From: Spirodela intermedia
Taxonomy: Eukaryota > Streptophyta > Magnoliopsida > Alismatales > Araceae
Assembly: GCA_902729315.2 (NCBI GenBank)
Contig: LR746278.1
Coordinates: 2,325,001-2,389,000, forward strand
Direction of reading: 5' to 3'
DNA length: 64,000 nucleotides
A program made the translations under genes and the position numbers. Of the stretch, positions 44,462 through 60,888 are shown piece by piece. The notes beneath the pieces were generated by a model. The model was not told the DNA's origin. It saw only the letters and a list, made by a program, of their open reading frames with translations, and did not search any database. Numbering within the stretch: position 1 is the stretch's first letter; each line of letters starts with the position of its first letter.

Positions 44462-47455
44462 TTGCTGGTCTCAGATGCATTTAGGCATATCTCACCCTCG
44501 ACTTGATTGAGGGGCTTCCCCGCTCCAACAAATTTAATGCCATACTGGTCATGGTGGATAGATTAAGTATGTGCATCTCATTCCTTTAAAATACTCATTT
44601 AGAGCAAGAGAGGTGGCCTTTGTATTTGTCAAAGAGATCATCCAATTGCATGAGTTTTCAAAGTCTAACATCTCCAACAGGGATCAAATATTTATGAATA
44701 TCTTATGGTGAGAATTATTCAAGCTTTCTAGCACCTCTTGGTGGCAGACTAGCTCTTACCACTAGCAGATCAACGGACAGTCAGAGGTGGTCAACCAAAG
44801 CTTAGAAACTTAAATACATTGTTCTGCAGAGGATCAACTGCACTAATAGAATGTATTCATCGGAACCTCTCTATTCAAGATCGTGCATGGACGTGTTCTC
44901 CTAGTTTACTATGCTATGAACTGGGAGCAGCAGCCCCAACATATCTCAACAAGCTACTATGTGAGTAGGATGAGGCCCTGGAATAGTGAAGCACCATTTG
45001 ACTCAAGCCTAGGCAAAGATGAAGTGATATGTCAATAGCCAGAGGTGCAACTTGGAATTTCAACCAAGAGATCTCATCTACCTTTGGCTATGCCTACAAG
45101 CAACAATTGTTGGCCTCACAACCCTACAAAAAATCTGCCCCTTGATTTTTTTGGCTCATTTCAAGTCTTGGAGTGAATTAGCATCATGGCATATCATTTG
45201 AATCTACTATTGGAGACAACCAATTTACCTTGTGTTTCACATATCCCAACTAAATCCCGCCAAAGGAGTAGGATCCCTCAGGCCTATTAGTGTGCTCTAA
45301 CTAAATGAGGGATGATAAGTCTTCATTATCATGAGTTAATAATTAGTAACTAATATAGTTTTAGTCTTAACTCATGATAAATAGACTTATATTTATGTTA
45401 AAGTGTGAAAAGTGGTTTTCAATTGATTAACGTGAATTTTTGGGTAATTATGTGATTTTATACAAATTTATATGATTTTTACAGTCTTACTTTTGAGATA
45501 AAAAAAAAAGAAATAAAAATAAAAATATAGCAAAATGGGGGGGACTTACTAGTCAGCCGGGTCCGCAAGCGGGTCGGAAGCGCAATTAGGGAGTAGCTAA
45601 CTGTGGGGCAAGGTGTGGTCGTACACGTGTAAGAAATGGACTTGCTTTGAAATGTAATATTACTATATATTCACCCGAAACTTTGGCACACAAGTGATGT
45701 GAGACTAAACCCGCATCACATCTTTCCTAGAAAGGGGCGGGCAACCGGTATGGGTTTGAATCCTCCCAGAGCCAAAACTCATATTTTTTATTTGATTATA
45801 GCGACTTTTTTGTAGATCGTCGATGAAGGATTAAGTAACCAGAATCGTTAGATCATCGACGAAAATCTCGTCAATGCGATTTGCGGAGCATTGTTACTAA
45901 AATTGTTGAACGATTCACGATAAAAGGATCGCGAATCCATCGAGTAAAGTATCTCCGATTGATCGACGAACAAGTCATCGTCGGGAAGAGGATGATCCAC
46001 CAAGAGACGAGTCGCTACCTCTTGAGAGCATACCAGATGCGATGCAGAGCCTCCTCTTATTGCGTGGACTTGAGGATGAAGTTTATTAACACACGCCCCA
46101 CCTCCATCCAGCTCCTCTCTGTCGGGTGACAACTGCCATAGAGTCGCAAAGTGGTCATTTTTCCACTCTGCCATGTGACAGCCGTCGGAGACGATTTGAC
46201 AAATTATTTCATTGATCTCTAGACTTCACAAGGAGATCTAGAGATTGCCCACGTCATCCTTGTCCAAAGAGAGCCTTTGAGGCTGTGGACACTACATGAC
46301 AATCCTCCCGAACGCTCAAGATTTCGGTGCATCATCGACGCATCGCCAACGCGACATTGGAACTCTATTTTCTTACTTTCAACTTAATTTTCGCTTCATT
46401 TAGTGATAATTTGTGTGATTTAAATTTACCAAGATATACTTCATTCAATTACGATTCTTCTAGCTTTTACAGATCTTAATTTGATTAATTAAATCATCTG
46501 TAATCACTTACATAAGAATCGTCAGGTGAAACTTTGTTTTCATCTTATTTGCATTTGCCAGGTGTTGACATCATCTTGACGTTTGCACCCTTATTTCCCT
46601 TTTTTGTGAATTTTAAATATATTTTCTTTTCATTTCCTAGTATAAAATTCATAGAAAATAATATTCTTTGAAGAAAATTCTGAATAATTACTAGATATTA
46701 TATTACATCCCTATGATAGACCTGAAAAATTACTACTATTTTTGGAAGTTTTATTGAATTATACTTGATATATTTGTTCAAAAATACTTCTAAATATCTA
46801 CAAATTTGTATTTTATAGTTTTATAAATTTTAAATTTGCATGATTTATTATACAACGACTAAGTCATGTCAAAGGGCTAACGTGGACAATAGAGCTTGTA
46901 GAAGTTTTGACTATTCGACATGAGGCCACATGTCCAAAAGTCTTCATCAACTAAAAAAGACTTCCCCAATAGGAGGCTACAAGGGAGACCACATAGAGCA
47001 TTCAACACTAATTTCCTTAGTTCAACCTTGAGGACAAGGTGAGTGTCTTAGGGAAGATTCACAACTTTGTAGACAAAGATCTAGTTGGGCTCAGGCCAAC
47101 AACTGTAACCACTATTCAGAGACAGAGGGACCAGATGGCAGCAATGGCCCAAAGACTAGACCAAAGAACACTAAGCCAGATCAGAGCGGCAGCATGAATA
47201 GTTGGCTCAAATCAACATAATCAATGGCTTGATCAGAAGCAGTCACAGACCCAACCAAGATAACCAACCTGACCACCTTAAAGAGGCAAACCCCGACACT
47301 AGAGAGGAGAGTTGTCATCTTTAATTGGCTACCCCGAGGGCTCCCCAAGCTCCTCTAGTTAACCCCCCCCACCCTTCAACTCTTCCCCATCCAAACTATT
47401 CTTTCCCTTTGTTACGTTCATCACCCCTCTCTTTTCATCTTCTAAATTGTCTGTT
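44462..47455 (+). mobile_element. Gypsy integrase-3' end fragment, copy 1, with an insertion
   Basis: Plus-strand remnant of a gypsy integrase: LIEGLPRSNKFNAILVMVDR near 44,500, then INGQSEVVN and HGRVLLVYYAMNWE, and a C-terminal AYHLNLLLETTNLPCVSH near 45,195. The match to copy 2 (55,582-55,923 plus 61,096-62,245) resumes at 46,875 and continues to about 47,455. Frame is broken in many places. It directly precedes the start of peroxidase unit 2. Confidence 0.8.
45311..46874. mobile_element. 1.56-kb insertion in gypsy copy 1, candidate solo LTR
   Basis: Copy 2 of the fragment reads ctaaatgagg|ggctaac without interruption (61,591-61,607), while copy 1 has 1,564 bp at that point. The insert can be read from TGATAAGTC (45,313) to CATGTCA (46,871), TG...CA ends, but the flanks AGGGA and AAGGG are not a clean target duplication. 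No protein domain is seen inside. A solo LTR is the simplest reading. Confidence 0.5.
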
Positions 47456-47806
47456 TTAGAAGACTTTACACATCACCTTGTTCTTAATGCTGGCTTCTTG
47501 ATCTAGGTGAATTAGATTTTCTAAGTGGCATACCTACTTTTATGAGGTCAAAATTAAGTCAAAATAGTAAACTCCAAAAGCAAACCTACTTTTATTAAAT
47601 TAAAATTAAGAGGTGGGGAGTCCCCAAAAGCAAATACACTCCAAGAAATAAAATAAAAATTCTAAAACAGCATAAACGAAAATAATAAATTAATAAAAAA
47701 ACAAATCAAACTATGAACGACCAACTTGGGTTGGGTCAGTATCTCGTGCTTTATTAGGACCCAATAAGATTTTGGGCCGTCTTTTAACATTCTCTTTTTT
47801 ACGGCT

Positions 47807-48150
47807 CAATTAGTATTCTTACCTGCTTTATGACGTCGCTCCCTCTCTATGATCATATAGGTTAGATGAAGGGATATAGATGAGGAGAACATGATTTGTG
47901 GGGGTGGTAGAATGAAGGGAGAGTAATTACTTGATCGGGAGGAGAGGGAAAGAGCTATCAAAAGCCAAGAGGACAAGGAGATGGGCAAGGAAGGAGAAAA
48001 TAATAGACGAGCAAGAGAGAGGGAGAGAGAGAGAGAGAGATGGCCAAGGGAGAAGAATAGTAGATGATGCAGAGGGTGAGAGAGAATAAGATCACCTAGG
48101 GTCACAAGACAGAATTTGTCGTGGCTTATGGCCGCAAGACAAATGAACAA
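47807..48150. other. 3' flank of PRX-C, duplicated non-coding DNA
   Basis: Matches 23,740-24,070 downstream of PRX-A. The minus-strand open frame here is CT-rich low-complexity sequence and is not called as a gene. Confidence 0.6.
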
Positions 48151-48261
48151 ATGACGTTGTACACAGAATAATCCATCAAAAGAAAGAACTGGACTCTCTC
48201 TCTCTCTCTCTCTCTTCCTTCCCTCTATCTTTATCTCCCTCTCTCGCTCACTCTCTCTATA

Positions 48262-49622
<1,361 letters not shown>

Positions 49623-49695
49623 TCTCTCTCTGTCTCTCTGGGAACTCACTCTCCGTTTAGAAGGACGAAGTGACCTTGAACGATCTCAAGCCGTG

Positions 49696-49703
49696 CTTAT
49701 ATA
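49696..49703 (-). promoter_or_regulatory. TATA box of PRX-C
   Basis: TATATAAG on the minus strand followed by cacgg, about 75 bp before the start codon, as in PRX-B. Confidence 0.75.
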
Positions 49704-50891
49704 CACATCTCCAAGAACTCATCTCGCCACCTCGCTTGGTTTCTTTGTAAATGTCGGAGAGTACTTGACAGCTGGATGGCAGATCCCTTTTGGGATCAAA
49801 TCAATTGGATTTAGACGGCTGACGTTGATCTCTCTCTCTCTCTCTCCCTCTCTCGCTCGAGAATATGACGGGGTGGGTTTGACTAGGTCTGGCGCGTGGA
49901 GGCCACACGCCTCGGCGGCTATTCTGCGTGCTGCCGCCGACCGGGTTTGGACTTCTGCATGTCATGGCGTGCGTAAGCACGTAGCAGATTTCTCCACCAT
50001 TACATAGGATTTCTTTGTTGGGAGGGCTCAGCGACTCCCGATAGGACAAGCTACCTTGTGGCAGTCCGCAGTCCAGTTTCCTGTACCGAATCCATCAAAT
50101 TCTTCGTCCTTTTGATCATGCTCGAATATTTTATCATATGAAGTGACGAAGTTTCTCTGATCCGCTGACAACGTGGGGTTCGAAAGTTATGGCTCTTCAA
50201 CGCCACCATATTCCTAATCATCTTCCGAGTCTTCTTTCTTCCCTGGTTTCTCTCTGAGGATCGGCGCTGAGAACTCCGTGTGAGATCCTGAAGCATCAGA
50301 AGCTTCGAGTTCTCCTCTACCATTGACCACACGCCCAGAAATAAAAAGGTCCAGAACCTGTGTGCTCTCGACGCGCTTACGGGGCACGAGTGGCGGAGGA
50401 AGGATGAGAAGTCGGAGGAATATTCAGACCACAGCAGCGGCCGACGACCAACACCACCAACCATGTGTGAACACAATGGCCCGCTGACCATCTCCCAGAG
50501 ATGCCAAAGCTGGGGCTTGTGGAGGCGACGCGGCCTTTTTCATGGGTCCGATCTTCTCAATATCCGGCAAGGAAGCTGCAGAAGAGATGGGAGGGAGATA
50601 AAATCCTCCCTCGCTGAGGTCAGATGGAAATCAAAGCAAGAAAAAAAAAGTAGTTGATCGTTTAAAAGGGGTAAATACTAAACTCATCGACATTATATAT
50701 TCAGAAAAAGTGAATTAAAATAAATTTGCTTCAACCTTTCCCAGTGAGGGAGTCAATGGGCTGCTTGAGCTGAGACCACGTCCCGCCATGGACATAAAAC
50801 CAACGTTTAAAGGAGAAAAACCCGCAGCCCCCGAAGTATTGGTTTAGAGCTTTATAGCTCAATTATATTGTCATAAACCCTGGCCATCTCT

Positions 50892-50933
<42 letters not shown>

Positions 50934-52378
50934 AGTATGTCCAAAGCGTGTCGAACCAGCTCTACCGGTGTACAGTACAGTCTAGATTCGAACCTATTTT
51001 CTGAAAGTTTCTACGGTCTGGAGCTTGAGCTAAGCCTGACAGTAAATCAAGATATTCGAACCTATGCTCCAAGTGTGAAGATACGAAAAAAGAGGCGTAG
51101 TTAGCTCGAAGCTCATTACAAACGAGTTAAGTAAATCAAGATCTTTGACGTGGACCTCTTTCTAGAAGCCATGAGATATGATATGCCAGTTCATCTTCCC
51201 TTTCTCTCCAAAGTCTTCTTTGCGCGTTGGAAGAAACACATCTCATCGCCGTCATCAACTCTCACTGCATCGTCCTGCCCTGGGCTATGAGAGGACCCCA
51301 TTCTTTATGTCATGTCGGGGGTGACCCATGGGATGGCCGTCCATTCCAAATTAATAGTCGCTTCACCTCTACGGACCATGAAGAACTGGGATATTATAAT
51401 GGTGGATTGGGTGCTGGATGAAAGTTGTCAAATCCCTTTAGATTAATTCTCACCCTCAGGTTGTTAAACCCATACTTTAATATGGGTAAGAAGAAAAGTC
51501 AATAAAAAAAGCTCAATAGAATAGATACCCGTATCTGCATGCACAGAGAGAGAGAGAGGGAGCAAACCATATCATCGTAGAACACGGTCGACAGAGCGTA
51601 ACATCGACTGATGGGTGTTGTTTACTTCTTTTTTTTCACAAGTTCATAGACTATTGGACGTAGTCAACCCGTTAAATGTCTTTTTCAACTGGGTAATTAG
51701 AAAGGTTTACGAAACGAGCACCGTTACGGAGAAGAGATAGAGGGAGAAAGTGAGAGAGGGACAACTGTTTTAGTTGGATTATAACTCAAGGTCGTCGGGG
51801 CCACATAGACAACGTTAGGTAACAAAGCTCTGTCGCGCTTCTGTTCTTCGCTGATGCGACCAGTTCCTTCTGTGTCTCGATCTATCGCGTAGGCAAAGGT
51901 AGTTTGCTTGTGTAAAAGCCTTAGTGAGGTAAAATACTGACACGATACGCGGAGTACATCTAAATTTGGATGGAGATTGACTCGACCGCGGTGACGCTAG
52001 TGGCCGTTCGGACGTCTCTGTAGCTCACGCCGACGAGATTTGTCGTCTCCTTTGTTAGAAATCAAGGAGAACAGAAGGGAATCCCGTGTGGCGCTCATCG
52101 AGGCAGTCCTCAAGGCGCGTGGTTTCCACAAGCCTACAAAACCTTGGGAGGCAAGGAGAAGATGACCTGGCCAAACCTACCCCGTAATATTCTCGAGAGA
52201 GCGAGCGAGCGAGAGAGATAGAGAGAGAGGCCCACATCAGTCGTCTAGATCCAATTCATCTAATCTGGAAAGTCATCTGCGATCCAGCTGTCAAGTCACC
52301 TCCTAATAAAAAAAAAATTGAGAGGACGAAGAAAAAAGAAACCAAGACAGATACGAGATGAGGTACTTTGAGATGTAC

Positions 52379-52386
52379 ATATAAGC
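52379..52386 (+). promoter_or_regulatory. TATA-like box of PRX-D
   Basis: CATATAAG followed by cacgg, 75 bp before the start codon. The first T of the box in PRX-B and PRX-C is C here. Confidence 0.65.
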
Positions 52387-52453
52387 ACGGCTTGCGATCG
52401 TTCATGGTTACTTCATCCTTCTAAACGGAGAGTGAGTTCCCAGAGAGACACAG

Positions 52454-53789
<1,336 letters not shown>

Positions 53790-55014
53790 TATATATGTAT
53801 ATAGATATCAGGCATCGTGTCCTCTATCTCTCTCTTCTCTCTCTCCCTCTTTTTCAATATATAGTGTACAAAATGGAATAACCTCGATTTCATTGTTCTC
53901 GTTGAGTGGAAATGTGTGAGTTTTTTGAGAAAATAATCGTAGACTTATTTACCTTCCCCCCACCAAGATGGGTCTCGGGCAGGTAAATTCCGAATTTGTG
54001 CACCTTCTTGAATTACGAAGCGGTGTATCCATCTGCTGGATTCAAAAGACCGTGTAATAGAGCATAATGGGCCTTAAATATAAAGGACTAAGATTAGTAT
54101 GTAATCATTTTCTTGCACCTAGTTCATGTCTAATTTGATCATATTACGAAGTTGTACGATTGGTATGTAAGAGTTAGCTCATAGTATTTTCAACGAAATT
54201 GGACATTGACTTAATCTATATATATATCAGTTATCATGTGTTCATCAAAAGGTGATAAAATTCATGCTAATAACTCGGTCAAGATAGAGATAGAGAGATT
54301 ATTGGCATAAGATTACTTGTTTCAGATTAATCGCCACATCAGTAAATGTTTGCAAGGACATTGTGGATAGTGATGTGATGCTCATCATATTGAACATGAT
54401 TGTGGAATTTTTTTGTATATGCTAGATTATCGGTGTATTGTTTCTCGATTATGTCATGAAAAATTAGTCTTTAGAATAAAATTTGATGCAAAAAAATGTA
54501 AATGAGCACAGCATACAATAAGTTACTGTAAATGGTAACAAAGTATGGCGGCTGTCTATGCGTTGTCGTCACGAAAAAAACCAATGGGTTGACCAAATGA
54601 AGTCGAATCTGTCGCTGAGTGGAAATCCGGGAAAAACATACCTTGTTGACCCATTAAAGACACGCATTTCGGTAAGTAGTGATGAAAAATGAGATAAAAT
54701 CGCCTTCGGTAATGACAGATATTTAGTAAGACTACCTCTTTTTGACTTTTTCCTCTGCAAAGAACGATCGCTCGGTAACGACTCCCACCAAAATTCTCTG
54801 ACCCGATTCTCCGGCGATCTCCCCCCAACCACTCCCCCCGCATCGCCCACCGTCGCATCTCCCCCGCGCCACACCCCTCCCCCCCGTCGGTTGACTAGCC
54901 CCCCACTCCTTTCGCGCAGGGGCGCTCGTCCCTTTTCTCCATCGGGGATCCCGAACCGTACCACTCCCGCCGCCCGTCACCGCCCCTTGAACAGCCCGCG
55001 CATACCCAGCGGCC

Positions 55015-55581
55015 TGTTGAAGTAGCCCGACAGATTCTAAGGAGTCGGTTTACTATTTGAATAATTTATAGTCGAGTTTTCTCTATAAATAGAACCTAGA
55101 TTGCTATCCCCTTCAAGGCGCATGGAAATGGAATTCTGTAGAGCACATAAATCAATATGTCTTCATAGATCATGAGTTCCTCCTATACATCAACTTACGA
55201 TTGAGCTAAAAACTGATGTTCATCTGCATGCACTTCAAACATAAACTAAATTGATTCAACTCGTATGAGAACAATCTAATAAAATTCAAGAACTCCAGGT
55301 GGTTTGACACAGAATATACCGGATTAGGTTATGAGTTGAATCAATTTAGTTTATGTTTGAAGTGCATGCAGATGAACATCAGTTTTTAGCTCAATCGTAA
55401 GTTGATGTATAGGAGGAACTCATGATCTATGAAGACATATTGATTTATGTGCTCTATAGAATTCCATTCCCATGTGCCTTGAAGGGGATAGCAATCTAGG
55501 TTCTATTTATAGAGAAAACTCGACTATAAATTATTCAAATAGTAAACCGACTCCTTAGAATCTGTTGGGCTACTTAAACCA
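55015..55581. repeat. Long palindrome: two 249-bp inverted arms, 69-bp spacer
   Basis: Left arm 55,015-55,263, right arm 55,333-55,581; by eye they differ at only about five to seven positions. Left arm starts TGTTGAAGTAGCCCGACAG and contains a TATAAATAG motif, so each arm looks like an LTR, placed head-to-head or tail-to-tail. A more diverged single copy of the right arm is at 44,214-44,461. The palindrome starts at the base where unit 2 homology stops. Confidence 0.9.
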
Positions 55582-55923
55582 TTGCTGGTCTCAAAATGTA
55601 TTTGGGCATATCTCACCCTCAACTTGATTGAGGGTCTTCCCTGCTCCAACAAATTTAATGCCGTGTTGGTCATGGTGGATAGGTTATGACATTTCATTCC
55701 TCTAAAATACTCATTTATAGCAAGAGAGTCGGCCTTTGTATTCATCAAAGAGATTTTCCAGTTGCATGAGTTTTCAAAGTCTTACATCTCTAACAAGGAG
55801 TATGTTATGGAGAGAATTATTCAAGCTTTCCAGCACTTCTCTATGGTGGACCAGCTCTTACCATCTGCAGATTGATGGACAATTAGAGGTGGTCAACTAA
55901 AGCATAGAAGCTTACATGCATTG

Positions 55924-56136
55924 TGTTACGCAGAGTGAGCCTTCTATATTAGGCTTTACTTCTATTTTTCCTTCTATCCTATTATTAGATGTATTTTTCT
56001 TTTTTCAAGTTACCATTATTAGACCTTTTTGTAAAACTAAAAAGGTTTATTAGACGCCAATATAAATACTGGCGAACTGCCTTGAGAAGGGCTAAGTCAA
56101 TTTTTTCTTTTCTTGCTTTCATTGTATCTCGTGACA
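55924..56136 (+). repeat. 5' LTR of copia element 2
   Basis: 213 bp, TG...CA ends, with a TATAAATA promoter-like motif near 56,062. Followed directly by the primer-binding site. Confidence 0.93.
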
Positions 56137-56539
56137 TGGTATCAAAGCTTTCTCTCTAATCCTATGTGAAGACTGCCAACAGAAGATTAATCAAACTTGG
56201 TAGTGATGAAAATTCTATGCTGTAGGCAATGTCTCTTGGTAATCTTCTTCCTGTCTATAGTACTTGAAATCATGAGGTTTTTTGGTTGTAAGTAGACCGG
56301 TAGATTCTTTGGAGAGTCACTACACTATCATCATCTCTTGATGGTGATAGACATCTATGAATACACCATCGTCATTTCTTGATGGTGGCAGACATCTATG
56401 AATACACCATTGTCATTTCTTGATGGTGGTTGTCATCTTCAGTTTCTTGAATATAAACTATTACTCATTCCAAATTAGAGAATCTCTATTTGAGATTTTT
56501 TTGACTATTTGGTCATGGCTACAAAACATAGAGACAAAG

Positions 56540-59500
56540 GTCAGTGAATCTTCCTCTAGCTTAGGACATTTATTTGAAGTAATTAAGGAATGTTAAGACC
56601 TACTTAAAATTGTTAAGAGATTCTGATTTGACGGAATCAATTTGTTCCAATGGATATCGTATGTGGAACTTATTCTACGTGGGAAAAATTTGGATTGTCA
56701 CCTGATGCAATACTTGCCAAGTATTGACAACTCAGGATATTCTCGATGGAAAGAAGAAGAAACACTAATTCAATATTAGATGTTGGAAAATATTTCACCG
56801 AAGATAAGTGATCGATTCTTTTTTCTAAAATCTGTGAAGGAATTATGAGACAAGGTTCGTCGTGTTTACTCTACTAACATGATGAATCCCAAATTTATAG
56901 ATTGGTATATAAATCTCTAAATTTTGTATAAGGAACATTGATTGTTCTAAGATATGCCTGCGAATTAGAATCCGTATAGAGAGAAATCAACCGCTACAGA
57001 CTAATCAAGAACCCTAATATTGAAGAACGAAATTATATTATGAAAAACATGTTGTATAAGTTTCTAATGGGGCTAAATCAAAAGTATGAGACTCTAGTCA
57101 ATTAGATCCTTACTTGGAAAGTAATATCAGATATTGAAGAGGCAATTGTATTAACTAAACAAGAAGAAAATACTAAAAAATGGAGAAATGATTTAAAGAT
57201 AGAAAATGTTGAATTCAGTGCTCTTAAGGGTAAAGATACCTCTGGATTTAAAAAGGGGGATGGTAAAGTACCATTCATCAAAGGAGATTGTAAGACTGAT
57301 TTGAAGGCGACCTATTTTGCACTTAGTGTCGGAAAAATCGTCACACTAGAGAGGTCCCTAATATGTTGGAAGATCCATGACAAACCACCAAATTATGGTA
57401 GTTGCATTTGGCTAATGCTCAAAATGAAGATAGTGTTGAGCTCATGTTATATGGAAGAGTTAGTCAAGATGGATTTGCTTCCTATCAGCCTTCAAAGATT
57501 GGAAAACTCAGATAAGAAATTGAATAGTTGAGAAGAATCATTAACTCCACTTCCCTCGCACATGCTAGTAAGCATTTTCTTAAATGTTTTCCATTATGCT
57601 TAAATACACAATCATTGGCATTACCTTCACCCCAAAAAGTGTCATGGATCATTGATTATGGAGCTATTGATCATGTGACATCATATGCATCATTATTTAT
57701 AACATATTTATGAGGTATGTACTAATAATCGGAAAGATTACTACGAGTGGAGGTTTGTTACTTGTAGCTGGCATTGGATCAATTTATCTTGAGAAATTGG
57801 GGTCATTAAGATATGTTATGTATGTTCCAACATTAAATACACATCTATTGTCATTGAGAAAATTAAGTAAAAACTTGAATTGTCTAATATTATTTGACAA
57901 TAATTTGTGTTTCTTCTATGACAAGACCTTGGGTAGGAGGATTGGGCATGTTAGAGCACAGGATGGACTCTACTACCCAGGGCATATGGACAAGACATTA
58001 TTGACAAATTTCAGTCCAAACATTCCCACTTTTGCTTTTGCTTCTCCCTTGAACAAATTGTTGTTGTTGCCTTGTCGTTTAGGACATTCGTCCATAAAAG
58101 TACTTCCATACTTGTTTCCAAAACTATGTCTTGCAATTGGTGAATCTACTTTCATATGTGAACCTTGTCAAATGGCTAAGCAACGACAAATTTCACTTCT
58201 CTCTGCTGAAAATAAAAATGAATCCTCTTTTTACATAATACATTTTGATATATGGAGTCCATCTAGTGGTGTTAGGGACTTTAGATAGTTTGTCATCTTT
58301 GTAGATGAATGTACTAGGCTCACATGGATTTATCTAATAAAAATAAAATCCAAAGCCAATAGTGTCATTCAAAGTTTTATTAAGTTAACTCAAAATTAGT
58401 ACATCATAACCCCTAAGAAATTCCAATTAGACAATGCTAAAGATTTCTTCAATTCTATTGTCTCTAAATTTTTTTTCTGAGGAGGGCATTGTTCATGAAT
58501 CTTCTTGCCCTTATACACTTGAGCAAATTGGGGTAGTGGAAAGAAAGATTAGGCAACGATTGGAAATAACAAGGGTTGTCATGTTTAAAGCCCAAGTGCT
58601 AAAGTACTTATGGAGTGAGGTAGTACTAATGGCCACTCATCTTGTTAATCATCTCTCATTAGAATCATTATTATTTAAGACCCCCAAAGCCTTATTGTAG
58701 GGTCATTATTCGACTATGCAATATGGACCAGATTTACTTCTTCGAGTATTTGGGAGTGTTGCATACAACCATTAGTTTTAGAATAAACTGTCTAAATTTT
58801 CCCCTATAGCCATAAAGACAGTCTTTGTGGGTTATTCCAACACACAAAGAGAGTATAAATTATTATGACAATTAATGTCACATTTGATGAAAGTAGCATG
58901 TATTTCTAGTAGACAACAACTCAAGTATTTAGTTGTGATATTCTTATGCCAGAAAAACATGTTTTACACATTCAGATTCTTAAGGAGATTAATGCTCTTG
59001 AAACAATACCAACACCTCTACCTCTACTTCTACCAAATTGATTTGGTCAAAATTATTATCAAAGAAAGCCAAAGACAATTAGAAGGACTCATGAATAGGA
59101 TCTACCTAATGCAGCAAATGCCCATGAATAGGGTTTGCCCGATGTAGTAGATGCCCATGATTCTATTATTGAATGTGACAATTCATTAATTTATCAACAA
59201 AACCTTCTTATTACTCAAGGAGATGAAATCTACCTTATTGCTCTCCACAAAGGAACTAAAGAATGTACAAAGAAAAATGAATATCCATCATGCAATTATG
59301 TATCCTATCAACGTCTATCTCCACAATATAGGTTATTTTTTTCAGCTATTGATAAATACGTTACTCAAAATACTGATGAAGCTTTAAGAACCCCTCGATG
59401 GAAAAAAAGTAATGGATGAAGAGATGCTAGCTCCACAGAAGAATCAAACTTGAGAACTAGTGTTGCTTCCTAAAAGAAAGAAAACAGTAGGTTGTAGATG

Positions 59501-60805
59501 GGTAGATATCATTAAGTATGAATTTGATGGGGCTGTTGAGTGTTTTAAAGCTTGACTGTTGGCAAAAGACTTCACCCAATGTTATGATATTGATTATGTG
59601 GAGACCTTTCCTCTAATTGTGAAGATCGGAACAGTTTAGATATTAATATCATTGGTTGTGTATTAGGATAGTTCTCATTACAATTTGATATGAAAAATGT
59701 ATTCTTGCATGGAGAAATTTAAGAAGAAATATATATGGATCTTCCATTAGGGTACAAAGACTCAAATAATACTCTAAAAGTATGTAGAGTTAAGAAGGTG
59801 TTATATGGCTTAAAACAATCACCAGGAGTCTAGTTTGGCTGCTTAACCAAAACAATGAGAGCTTTGGGGTTCAAGCAAGTCAATGAAGATCATACCTTAT
59901 TTTATAAACAATGAGTTCACGAAAAATGATGATCTTACTTATATATGTCGATGACATGATTGTCACCGGAGATGATATACAAGAAATCACTTATCTTCAA
60001 AGATAGGTGACAATTTTTTTTGATATCAAAGTGTTAGGAATTGAGGTAGCTTGCTATCGTGGAAATTTATTCTTTATCTCAAAGAAAGTATATTATAGAT
60101 TTACTCAAATATACGGACATAAGTAATTGTGAACTATCATGTACACCAATTGATGTGAAGCATTGTATTGGGGCTTCAAAGGAGAGCGATCAAGTAGATA
60201 AGGGGTCTTATCAACGACTAATAGGAAAATTAATTTATCTATATCCCATACTAGACCGAATATTGTTTACTCAGTTGGAGTGTTAAGCCAATATATGCAT
60301 GACTTTAGGGAGGTGCATCATCAAGCTATTCAATGAGTTCTACCCTAACTTAAAGGAACAATTGGCATAGGAATCATGTTTTAAATGGGAGATTCTCTTA
60401 TAGTAGGCATCTATACCGATGTTGATTATGTTGGTTTAGTTGATGATAGGAGCTCTACTATTGGGTATTGTTGTCTCATTGGAGGAAATTTGGTCACTTG
60501 GCAAAATCAAAAATAGAGAGTTGTTGTTTGATCAAGTGCTGAAGTGGAATTTAGGGCTATGGAATTTAGAATTTGTGAAGTCATTTGGATAAAGAATATA
60601 CTAAATAACTTACAAATACCCATGGAATGTTCAATTACCTTATTTTGTGACAATCAGTTTGCAATAAGTATTGCACATGATCATGTTCAACATAACAAGA
60701 CCAAACACATTGAAGTAGATAGACATTTATTTAAGATAACCTTAAATCATGAATTTTTTGCACAGAGTATGTCTCATCTACAAATTAGTTGGCTGATATA
60801 TTAAC
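56540..60805 (+). pseudogene. Degenerate gag-pol of copia element 2
   Basis: Remnants in copia order: gag (56,540-57,200), protease SWIIDYGAIDHVTS near 57,643 where the catalytic DSG reads DYG, GAG-pre-integrase and integrase (57,900-58,700; LPCRLGHSS, CEPCQMAKQR, FDIWSP), reverse transcriptase (59,480-60,040; GCRWVDIIKY, and LIYVDDMIV near 59,940 with the catalytic YVDD still readable) and RNase H (60,059-60,800; LSQRKYIIDLL, CDNQFAISIAHD). Stops and frameshifts are frequent, so no functional protein is possible. Confidence 0.88.
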
Positions 60806-60888
60806 TAAGGGCATTTCTACAACAGAGTTCTACAAACAAAGGAGCAAGCTAGGCATGAATGACATCCACGCACTAGCTTGAGGGAGAG

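Larger units (their letters stand above)
49623..52453. other. Divergent intergenic region between PRX-C and PRX-D
   Basis: This 2.8-kb spacer is collinear with 29,997-33,075. The outer about 150 bp at each end are inverted copies of one another (promoter and 5' leader), ending in gagagtgagttcccagagag before each start codon. It holds (CT)n at 49,832-49,856 and 50,891-50,930. No gene is supported. Confidence 0.7.

Noticed and set aside
45848-46174. 108-codon minus frame inside the 1.56-kb insert
   Set aside because: No recognised domain and it overlaps a plus frame of similar length; not enough to call a gene.
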